DNA from: Acidimicrobiia bacterium
GTDB taxonomy: Bacteria > Actinomycetota > Acidimicrobiia > IMCC26256 > JAENVU01
DNA length: 6,178 nt
Direction of reading: 5' to 3'
NCBI GenBank assembly: GCA_025357995.1
Contig: JANYLF010000176.1
Span: 1-6,178, forward strand
The notes under the pieces are model-generated. The model was given only the letters and a program-made list of their open reading frames with translations, was not told where the DNA came from and did not search any database. Shown here piece after piece: positions 1 to 5,406 of this stretch. Both the position numbers and the translations under genes were made by a program. Within the stretch, counting starts at the first letter, position 1; every line of letters starts with the position of its first letter.

Positions 1-386
1 CGTCGAGCACGTCGAAGGCGTTGACCGACGCGACGTCCACCACCCTGCAGCTCGAGACGACATCGCTCGGCAAGGTCGTCGCCGACTCCAAGGGCAGGAC
101 GCTCTACCTCTACGTCCCGGACGGCACGTCGACCGTGAGCAAGGTGCCCCCGGCGGTACTGGCAGCGTGGCCTTCGCTCGAGGCGACTGGTGTGCCGACA
201 CTGGGACCGGGCCTCACCGCGAAGTCGTCGACCGGCGCCCAGCCGAACGGCCAGCAGTGGGTCATGTACAACGGCCACCTGCTGTATACGTTCGCCAGCG
301 ATGCGAAGGCCGGTGATGTGGGCGGCAACGGACTCGCCAACGTGTGGTACGCGGTGACCGCGGCGGGCGGGCCGGTTCAGTCGTAG
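1..386 (+). CDS. Secreted repeat protein of the Yx(F/W/Y)xxD lipoprotein type, 5' partial
   Basis: The reading frame is open to the left edge (first full codon at position 3), so the true start, and any signal peptide or lipobox, lies outside the window. A TTG at 21 is possible but unlikely, because the residues before it continue a Ser/Thr-rich linker typical of these exported proteins. Two copies of the family motif are visible: YLYVPD (105-122) and YTFASD (285-302). The second is followed by a GDVGGNG stretch and a closing WYAV, the usual end of the domain (PF03640, COG4315). Family members are exported or lipid-anchored, and their function is poorly defined. The Cys pair often found between the two motifs, in the segment before the WP, is absent here; the matching stretch reads SKVPPAVLAAWPSL. 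The gene ends four bases before the next start, suggesting co-transcription. The family call is secure; the role is unknown. Confidence 0.85.
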   Translation, partial: SSTSKALTDATSTTLQLETTSLGKVVADSKGRTLYLYVPDGTSTVSKVPPAVLAAWPSLEATGVPTLGPGLTAKSSTGAQPNGQQWVMYNGHLLYTFASDAKAGDVGGNGLANVWYAVTAAGGPVQS

Positions 387-390
387 CCCG

Positions 391-1449
391 TTGCGGCTTG
401 CCGACAACTACCAGGACGCCCGCGCCGGGTTTCTCGACGCCGCGTCCGCGCGTGACGCGGCGCTGATCGAACACGCTCATCCGGAACGCGGTCCGGACGG
501 CGCTGCGCTCGCCACCGATGTCGCGGTACTCGGCCGGGCCGACGCGCCCAACCGGCTCCTGGTGATATCCGGCACCCACGGGGTGGAGGGCTTCGCGGGC
601 AGTTTGTGTCAAGCCGAGTGGCTGCGCGACGGCGTGTCGATCCCGGACGATCTTGCGGTTGTCCTCGTGCACGCCATCAATCCGTACGGCTTCGCGTGGG
701 TGCGACGGGTGAACGAAGACAACGTCGATCTCAATCGCAACTGCATCGACTTCGACGCGGCGCTTCCCGCGAATGCCGGCTACGACGAGTTGGCTGACGC
801 GATCGTTCCGGAACGGTGGGACGACCAGGCCCGCCAAACGAGCGCGGAGCAGCTCCTCGAGTTCGCGGGTCGCAACGGCTTCGATGCGCTCCAAGCCGCG
901 GTGAGCTCCGGTCAGTACGCGTACCCGAGCGGCATCTTCTTCGGCGGTGAACGTCCGGTGTGGTCTCGAACCACGCTGGACTCGATCGTGCGCACGCATC
1001 TCGGCGACGCCGAGCGTGTCGCGATCATCGATCTGCATACCGGACTCGGTCCGTTCGGTCACGGTGAGTTGATCGCGAGTCATCCGGATGCGGCGGGCAA
1101 GGCGCGCCTGGCTCAATGTTTCGACGAGTACACGATCCCGGCTGACGGCAACTCAGTGTCGGCCGACGTTCAGGGCGACATTCTCGACGGTATCGAGGTG
1201 TGGTTGGCGGGCGTCGACGTCGCCGGCGTGGCCATCGAGTGGGGAACCGTGGACATCGTCGGCGTGTCCGATGCGCTCAGGGCCGATGCGTGGCTCCACG
1301 GCTACGGCGACCCCCGGGGCCCCGAGGCGGCCCCGATCAAGGCGCAGCTTCGTGCGGCGTTCGCTCCGGACGAGCCGCAATGGGCACACCGGGTCGTCGA
1401 CCGTTTCGTCGAAGTGCGCGACCGCGCCATCGACGGACTGGCGAGCTGA
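391..1449 (+). CDS. DUF2817 family M14-like zinc peptidase or deacylase
   Basis: This 352-residue protein matches DUF2817 (PF10994), a branch of the M14 carboxypeptidase / succinylglutamate desuccinylase-like fold. Visible active-site features are GTHGVEG (His63 and Glu66, the HxxE zinc pair), VDLNRN (Asn115 and Arg116, the M14 substrate-carboxylate pair), DLHTG (His216, third zinc ligand) and EWGT (Glu283, likely general base). All expected catalytic residues are present, so it should be an active metallo-hydrolase cutting an amide or peptide bond; the substrate is unknown. There is no signal peptide or membrane segment, so it is probably cytoplasmic. I chose TTG at 391 because an in-frame stop lies upstream (355-357), no other start lies between, and the N-terminus (NYQDARAGFLDAA) resembles the family's usual beginning. 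No clear Shine-Dalgarno is seen, but the preceding stop is only four bases away, so translational coupling is plausible. Confidence 0.88.
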   Translation: MRLADNYQDARAGFLDAASARDAALIEHAHPERGPDGAALATDVAVLGRADAPNRLLVISGTHGVEGFAGSLCQAEWLRDGVSIPDDLAVVLVHAINPYGFAWVRRVNEDNVDLNRNCIDFDAALPANAGYDELADAIVPERWDDQARQTSAEQLLEFAGRNGFDALQAAVSSGQYAYPSGIFFGGERPVWSRTTLDSIVRTHLGDAERVAIIDLHTGLGPFGHGELIASHPDAAGKARLAQCFDEYTIPADGNSVSADVQGDILDGIEVWLAGVDVAGVAIEWGTVDIVGVSDALRADAWLHGYGDPRGPEAAPIKAQLRAAFAPDEPQWAHRVVDRFVEVRDRAIDGLAS

Positions 1450-1485
1450 CCGGGGCGCGAAGGTCGGCGCGGAGCTCCTGGCCGT

Positions 1486-2319
1486 TTAGCTGATCGACGC
1501 TCGGGTCGGGGTGCGCGCTTGCTTCGTCGGAATCACCGCGAGTTCCCGACGGCGACCTTCGGCCTCGCCGGCGCGACCCATGACCAAGATCGCCATCCCG
1601 AATGCCGCGAGCACGGATGCCGGGACCACGAGCCAATCACCCGTGGCCAACACGATGCCGATGACGCCGATCCATCCCCCGAGCGGGAGCAGGGCCAATG
1701 TGGGCAGCGCCCAGAACATCACAACCGCCACGATCCCCGTGGTGATCAGCCACCGGCCGATCCGCATGATCGCTCGTCCGCGGTGTGGTGCGATGGCGAG
1801 TCCGATCCCGATAAGCAAGACGGCCAGTGCGGCAAGGATCGCGGTGAGGTCCTCCATGACACTGATCGAGTCGCGGAGGTCGGGGACCTGATCCCGAGTC
1901 ACGACGAGGTTGAGATTCGGCGGCTGGGGTGCGCTCGCCTCGGCGAAAGCCTGGGCCACCAAACCGGTGTCGAGGGTGACGTCGCCTTGAGCACCATCGA
2001 CCACTCGGTCATAGATCGCCGGCAACGCCGACGCGAACGCCTGTTGGAACGCGGCGGTTTCGACGACCTTTCGGGCGATGTCGTTCGAGAGGTTGAGCGC
2101 CGCGGGGTTGGACGCCGCGGAGTGCGGTGCGATCGCGTCCGCGATCTTCCATGCGAACTCTTCGCGTACCGGTTCGCTCTTCGCAATCGTGTACGCCTCG
2201 TTCAGGACGGTGCGACGATCCGTCACGGTGGAGGAGACGGCCCAACATCCCACCGCGCCGACTGCCGCCGCGAGACCAAGGACCAGGGTCGTCGTCGGAG
2301 AGATGCGCCGCGTGTGCAT
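1486..2319 (-). CDS. Multi-pass membrane protein of unknown function
   Basis: I do not recognise the family of this 277-residue protein. Residues about 11-30 form an N-terminal hydrophobic segment, either a signal anchor or first helix. Residues about 31-155 are polar, mostly helical, and have no Cys; they probably lie outside the membrane. Hydrophobic segments follow at about 156-176, 187-208, 211-227 and 229-247, then a basic tail (GRRREL and TKQARTPTR), presumably cytoplasmic. This layout of one helix, an external domain of about 125 residues and a helical bundle occurs in many uncharacterised actinobacterial membrane proteins. The gene converges on the peptidase gene across a 36-base gap in which I see no convincing terminator. 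The ATG start has no Shine-Dalgarno but sits six bases after a GATAAT element, suggesting a leaderless mRNA. Codon use and hydrophobic patterning support real coding; the opposite-strand frame is rich in Arg, His and Asp and is a shadow. Confidence 0.8.
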   Translation of the reverse strand: MHTRRISPTTTLVLGLAAAVGAVGCWAVSSTVTDRRTVLNEAYTIAKSEPVREEFAWKIADAIAPHSAASNPAALNLSNDIARKVVETAAFQQAFASALPAIYDRVVDGAQGDVTLDTGLVAQAFAEASAPQPPNLNLVVTRDQVPDLRDSISVMEDLTAILAALAVLLIGIGLAIAPHRGRAIMRIGRWLITTGIVAVVMFWALPTLALLPLGGWIGVIGIVLATGDWLVVPASVLAAFGMAILVMGRAGEAEGRRRELAVIPTKQARTPTRASIS

Positions 2320-2325
2320 GCAGCG

Positions 2326-2331
2326 ATTATC
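2326..2331 (-). promoter_or_regulatory. Candidate -10 element (GATAAT) for a leaderless transcript of the membrane protein
   Basis: Read on the minus strand, the hexamer GATAAT matches the TATAAT consensus at five of six positions. Six bases separate it from the ATG at 2319-2317, which would put the transcription start at or next to the A of the start codon. Leaderless mRNAs with this geometry are common in actinobacteria and fit the missing Shine-Dalgarno. The -35 position (2349-2354, TCAACC on the minus strand) matches the consensus weakly. This is inferred from spacing only. Confidence 0.4.
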
Positions 2332-2380
2332 GGCAGATTGCGACGCCGGGTTGATACGTCAGGGTCGCAGGCAAGAAAGT

Positions 2381-2438
2381 GCCCCCGGGGCCAGCCGGCG
2401 GACCGGGCAGGGAGGCCCGCGGCCTTGCGCCCGGGGGC
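2381..2438. repeat. GC-rich inverted repeat in the divergent intergenic region
   Basis: GCCCCCGGG (2381-2389) is perfectly complementary to CCCGGGGGC (2430-2438), with 40 bases between. A smaller hairpin, CGGGC (2404-2408) against GCCCG (2415-2419), fits within the loop. No T-tract follows on either strand, so it does not look like an intrinsic terminator. It could be a regulator site or an RNA structure in the ligase leader. Chance complementarity is a real possibility in such GC-rich sequence. Confidence 0.35.
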
Positions 2439-2506
2439 CCGAGGAGTGTGCCAAATGCGGATGCTGGGGGGTGAGTCGGGGACCCACTCTTTGCCCAATG
2501 TGAACC

Positions 2507-4234
2507 ATGACTCAATCGGCGGGCTCACCGCTAGCCTCGCCCACCATGGACGCTCACGGCATTCCGGAGGGTATGGCGGCCCTCGAACTCCAGCTGACCG
2601 CGCCCGGCGGCATGTTCGAGGTCGGCGTCGAGCTGATCAACGGCGAGCCGATGACGACGTTCACGCGGCGGCTGCGGTCGCTTCGCGATGCGCTGGAAGC
2701 GTCGAGCGCCTTCGGTGATCGCGAGTACGTGGTGTTCGCGGACCGAGACGTTCGGCGCGTGGTGAGCCACGCGGAACACCTCCGGGCCGTGGCATCGACG
2801 GCACGGGTGCTGCGCGAGGAATACGGCGTCGGCGCCGGAGACCGAGTGGCCATCCTGGCCGCCAACTGTCCCGAATGGATCGTTGCGTTCTGGGCGGCGG
2901 TGAGCCTCGGCGCGATCGCGGTCGGGCTCAACGGCTGGTGGGTCGGCGACGAGATTCGCTACGGAATCGCCGACTGTGACCCTGCCGTCTTGATCGCGGA
3001 CCGCAAACGACTCGACCGGCTCGGCGGCGAGGACCCCGGTGTGCCGACGATCGTCATCGAGGACGACTTCGACCGGATTTGGCACGCGCATCCCGATGCG
3101 GCACTGCCGACGACGCCGATCGACGAAGACGATCCCGCGTTGATCCTCTACACGAGCGGCACGACGGGGCGACCGAAGGGTGCGGTGAACACCCACCGCA
3201 ATGTGATCGCCGCGATCGGCATGTCGTTCTTCCACGGCGCGCGCATGGCGATGCTGAAACCGGGCCCATCGAACGCGACCCCGGTGTGCCAGCTCGTCAC
3301 GTATCCGTTGTTCCACGTATCGGGACTGCACATGGGCGCGGTCGCGTTCATGATGAGCGGCATTCGCTCGGTGTGGACGATGGGCCGCTTCGACCCCGAA
3401 GTCGTGATGCAACTCATCCAGGACGAACAGATCACTGGCTGGTCGTACACGGTCACGATGCTGCATCGCGTCGTGACCCATCCGAAGCTCGCGGATTACA
3501 ACCTGACCGGACTGCGCAACGGTGGCGGCGGCGGTTCGGCGTTCTCGCCTGCGCTCCTCGAACGCGCGCGTACCGCGATCCCAAATCTGCGTGGCGTGAT
3601 GGGTGTGGGGTACGGGCAGACCGAGTGCGCTGCACTCGCGACGGTGAACGCGGGGGAGGAGCTGGTGGCGTTCCCCGAGGCCGCGGGCCGGCCACTCCCG
3701 ACCGTCGAGATCGAGATCCGGAGCGAGGACGGTGAGGTGCTCGTGCCGGGTGAGGATGGCGAGATCTTCTTGCGCGGCCCGATGGTGATGCCGGGCTACT
3801 GGCGTCGACCCGAGGAAACTGCCGCGACGATTTCGGCGGGCGGATGGCTCCGCACCGGCGATATCGGCCGAATGGACGGCGGTCGGCTCTACCTCGCGAC
3901 CCGCAAGCGCGATCTCATCATCCGCGGCGGCGAAAACGTCTATCCCATCGAGGTCGAAAATCGGTTGGAAGCCCATCCGGGCGTGGCCGAGGTCGCCGTG
4001 ATTCCCGTGGACCACGAAGCGTTCGGCCACGAGGTGAAAGCCGTCGTGGTACCGATGCCGGGGATGACGCTCACTCCCGACGAGTTGAGCGCGTTCTGCG
4101 CGGAGAGCCTCGCGTACTTCAAGGTGCCGACCGCCTGGGAGATTCGCACCGAATCCTTACCCCGCAACGCGACCGGCAAAGTGGTGAAGGCCGTGTTGAT
4201 GGCCGACGCCGAGCTCCAGTTCTCGGAGGACTGA
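2507..4234 (+). CDS. AMP-forming acyl-CoA ligase (ANL superfamily)
   Basis: This protein (575 residues from this start) activates a carboxylic acid to an acyl-AMP and then a CoA thioester. Core motifs appear in order: the phosphate-binding loop YTSGTTGRPKG (215-225), PLFHVSG (267-273), the adenine-binding YGQTE (369-373), GWLRTGD (446-452, with the ribose-binding Asp452), the hinge segment RKRDLIIRGGENVYP (from 466) and NATGK with catalytic Lys558. Nothing essential is missing, so it should be active; the acid (fatty, aromatic or polycyclic) cannot be read from sequence. No signal or membrane segment is seen. The start is uncertain: ATG at 2507 lacks a Shine-Dalgarno, as does ATG at 2546, while ATG at 2573 has GGAGG only two bases upstream. 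Family-like similarity seems to begin near MAALELQLTAPGG, favouring 2573. It is the first gene of the rightward operon, one base before the isochorismatase-fold gene. An AMP-binding ligase is certain; substrate and exact start are not. Confidence 0.92.
   Translation: MTQSAGSPLASPTMDAHGIPEGMAALELQLTAPGGMFEVGVELINGEPMTTFTRRLRSLRDALEASSAFGDREYVVFADRDVRRVVSHAEHLRAVASTARVLREEYGVGAGDRVAILAANCPEWIVAFWAAVSLGAIAVGLNGWWVGDEIRYGIADCDPAVLIADRKRLDRLGGEDPGVPTIVIEDDFDRIWHAHPDAALPTTPIDEDDPALILYTSGTTGRPKGAVNTHRNVIAAIGMSFFHGARMAMLKPGPSNATPVCQLVTYPLFHVSGLHMGAVAFMMSGIRSVWTMGRFDPEVVMQLIQDEQITGWSYTVTMLHRVVTHPKLADYNLTGLRNGGGGGSAFSPALLERARTAIPNLRGVMGVGYGQTECAALATVNAGEELVAFPEAAGRPLPTVEIEIRSEDGEVLVPGEDGEIFLRGPMVMPGYWRRPEETAATISAGGWLRTGDIGRMDGGRLYLATRKRDLIIRGGENVYPIEVENRLEAHPGVAEVAVIPVDHEAFGHEVKAVVVPMPGMTLTPDELSAFCAESLAYFKVPTAWEIRTESLPRNATGKVVKAVLMADAELQFSED
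4225..4230 (+). promoter_or_regulatory. Strong ribosome binding site for the isochorismatase-fold gene
   Basis: GGAGGA lies five bases before the GTG at 4236 and inside the last codons of the ligase gene. It is the clearest Shine-Dalgarno in the window and fixes GTG 4236 as the start, consistent with translation coupled to the ligase. Confidence 0.8.
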
Positions 4235-4235
4235 C

Positions 4236-4859
4236 GTGGAGCTCGATGCGCTGGTCGCTCCCGCCCACACCGCGCTCGTGTTGCAAGAGGTGCAGAACGG
4301 CGTGGTCGGAACCCCATCCGTGCTTCCGGAGCTTGCGGCCGCTGCCGCCGAAGTGCATCTCGTCGAGCATTGCGCCGCGTTGGCGGCGCGGGCACGAGAG
4401 CTTGGTGTTGCGGTCTTCCATTGCACGGCGGAAACGCGCGACGACCTCGTTGGCGCGAATCGCAATGCGCGTCTGTTTGGCGGAGTTCGCAAGGCCGCGC
4501 TCCGGCTGTCACCGGGGTCGGACGCAGTACAGGTGCCGGCGCCGATCGGTGTCGATCCGCGCGACGTCGTACTGGCGCGCCATCACGGCCTCGGGCCCAT
4601 GACGGGAACCCAGCTCGACTCGATGCTGCGCAACCTCGGGGTGACCACGATCGTTGGTGTGGGCGTGTCCGTGAACATCGGCATGACGAACTTCGCGTTC
4701 GACGCCGTGAACCGCGGCTACCAATTCGTGATGCCCACCGACGCGGTCGCTGGTGTTCCCGCCGAGTACGCGGCCGCGGTGATCCGCAACACTCTCGCGT
4801 TGGTGGCCACGCTCACGACCACGGACGCGGTCCTCGACGCGTGGAAGACCGCCGCGTGA
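4236..4859 (+). CDS. Isochorismatase-fold protein with all three catalytic positions changed
   Basis: This 207-residue protein has the layout of the isochorismatase / cysteine hydrolase family (PF00857): an N-terminal strand ending in EVQNG (18-22), a helix and strand with HCTAETR (62-68), the GTQLDSMLR helix (124-132), and a loop GVGVSVNIGMTNFAFDA (141-157) followed by GYQFVMPTDA. In active members the triad is Asp, Lys and Cys. Aligned by eye, the Asp is Glu18 (normally xDMQN), the Lys is His116 (within ARHHG), and the nucleophilic Cys is Gly149 (codon GGC at 4680-4682). The fold is otherwise well kept, so this is not a decaying gene. It may be a ligand-binding or structural partner, or use different chemistry. 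Cys46 and Cys63 exist, but not at the nucleophile site. GTG 4236 is chosen for its Shine-Dalgarno. It follows the ligase by one base and overlaps the DinB gene by four. The fold is confident; enzymatic activity is doubtful. Confidence 0.85.
   Translation: MELDALVAPAHTALVLQEVQNGVVGTPSVLPELAAAAAEVHLVEHCAALAARARELGVAVFHCTAETRDDLVGANRNARLFGGVRKAALRLSPGSDAVQVPAPIGVDPRDVVLARHHGLGPMTGTQLDSMLRNLGVTTIVGVGVSVNIGMTNFAFDAVNRGYQFVMPTDAVAGVPAEYAAAVIRNTLALVATLTTTDAVLDAWKTAA
4843..4848 (+). promoter_or_regulatory. Ribosome binding site for the DinB-superfamily gene
   Basis: GGAAGA lies seven bases before GTG 4856, inside the end of the isochorismatase-fold gene. Together with the GTGA start/stop overlap (4856-4859) it decides the start, against the much longer upstream extension of the same frame. 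Confidence 0.5.
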
Positions 4860-5380
4860 TCGAGCCAGACGACAAGGACTGGACCTGGGTGGTGGAGCGC
4901 CCGTGTCCGGAATGCGGGTTCGACGCGTCGACGTTCGTGGCCGATCAGGTGGCGGACGAGGCGCGGGCCAACGCTGCACGGTGGGCGCGCATGCTCGCCG
5001 CGCCGGACGCGTCGACGAGATTTCGCGCCGACCGCTGGTCGGTGTTGGAGTACGCGTGCCACGTGCGCGACGTGTTCCGCGTGTGCGACTACCGACTCGA
5101 TCGGATGCTCACCGAGGATGGCCCCCACTACGAGAACTGGGACCAAGATGTGACGGCGGTGGACGAGCGCTATGCCGAGCAGGACCCGGCGACAGTGGCG
5201 GGGGAGGTCGTCGCGGCGGCCGAGATCATCGCCCGGCGGTTCGAGACCGTGAGGGGCGACTCCTGGGCCCGGACCGGATTCCGCAGCGACGGTGCCGCCT
5301 TCACGATCGACTCCTTCGCCCGCTACGTGATCCACGACCCGATGCACCACCTGTGGGATGTAGGTGGAGGGGATATCTGA
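4856..5380 (+). CDS. DinB-superfamily metal-dependent protein with N-terminal CPEC motif
   Basis: This 174-residue protein looks like a DinB / DinB_2 four-helix bundle, the fold shared by mycothiol-dependent isomerases and thiol transferases. Three candidate metal-binding His residues are visible: His69 in YACHVRD, and His160 and His164 in HDPMHHL near the C-terminus (H-x3-H). A conserved-looking WDQD (95-98) lies between them. The N-terminus WTWVVERPCPECGFD carries a CxxC pair (Cys17, Cys20) outside the core bundle; with only one pair it is not a complete zinc ribbon unless it dimerises. The frame stays open far upstream to 4370, but that part is a shadow of the preceding gene. GTG at 4856 overlaps the previous stop as GTGA and has its own Shine-Dalgarno. 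The coupling suggests production in step with the ligase and isochorismatase-fold protein. Mycothiol-linked chemistry is a family-based possibility only. Confidence 0.82.
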   Translation: MIEPDDKDWTWVVERPCPECGFDASTFVADQVADEARANAARWARMLAAPDASTRFRADRWSVLEYACHVRDVFRVCDYRLDRMLTEDGPHYENWDQDVTAVDERYAEQDPATVAGEVVAAAEIIARRFETVRGDSWARTGFRSDGAAFTIDSFARYVIHDPMHHLWDVGGGDI

Positions 5381-5404
5381 CGACCCGTCAGATGTAGGTT
5401 GTGG
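5357..5404 (+). repeat. Imperfect 14-base direct repeat flanking a palindrome
   Basis: GATGTAGGTGGAGG (5357-5370) and GATGTAGGTTGTGG (5391-5404) agree at 12 of 14 positions, with the first nine identical. The copies start 34 bases apart and bracket most of the palindrome at 5373-5395; the second copy overlaps its right arm by five bases. The first copy encodes the DinB C-terminus and the second reaches the amidohydrolase start region. It may reflect a local duplication or repeated binding elements. Confidence 0.45.
5373..5395. promoter_or_regulatory. Palindrome between the DinB and amidohydrolase genes, candidate operator or hairpin
   Basis: ATCTGACG (5375-5382) and CGTCAGAT (5386-5393) are perfect reverse complements around a 3-base centre (ACC). 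The pairing extends by one G-T pair and one A-T pair to 5373-5395. It covers the DinB stop codon (5378-5380) and ends 11 bases before the amidohydrolase ATG. Size and symmetry suit a dimeric repressor of the TetR type, which often bind TGACG-n-CGTCA-like sites. No T-tract follows, arguing against a terminator. No regulator gene is present in the window to pair with it. Confidence 0.55.
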
Positions 5405-5406
5405 CC

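Larger units (their letters stand above)
2320..2506. other. Divergent intergenic region
   Basis: These 187 bases separate the leftward membrane-protein gene from the rightward ligase operon, so both promoters should lie here. The left part (2320-2380) is relatively AT-rich and holds the GATAAT element for the leftward gene. The middle (2381-2440) is almost entirely G and C and contains an inverted repeat. The right part (2441-2506) has no clear -10 or -35 box and no Shine-Dalgarno before the ATG at 2507. A weak bulged hairpin of about six pairs lies at 2473-2489. Short open frames crossing the region look like extensions of shadow frames, so I call no gene here. Confidence 0.7.

Noticed and set aside
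262..1116. Minus-strand open frame of 284 residues opposite the peptidase
   Set aside because: The plus strand has complete zinc-peptidase motifs; the antisense frame is Arg-rich with no motif.
1450..1485. Possible terminator between the convergent genes
   Set aside because: The only palindrome is the 8-base GGAGCTCC (1471-1478), which has no loop and no T-tract.
2351..2363. Second copy of the TGACG/CGTCA operator near the divergent promoters
   Set aside because: Only one half-site (CGTCA, 2357-2361) is present; the expected partner at 2349-2353 does not match.
2473..2489. Bulged hairpin before the ligase start
   Set aside because: Only about six pairs with a bulge; too weak to call as a regulatory feature.
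1519..2718. Plus-strand open frame of 399 residues opposite the membrane protein
   Set aside because: Its composition is dominated by Asp, Arg and His with no hydrophobic core; the minus-strand frame gives clear membrane segments, and this one would also run into the ligase gene.
2531..4030. Minus-strand open frame of 499 residues inside the ligase gene
   Set aside because: It is antisense to a gene with complete ligase motifs, is rich in Arg and His, shows no domain, and is the expected shadow in GC-rich DNA.
4370..4855. Upstream extension of the DinB frame
   Set aside because: This stretch is Arg-rich and overlaps the isochorismatase-fold gene in another frame; the GTGA overlap and Shine-Dalgarno place the start at 4856.
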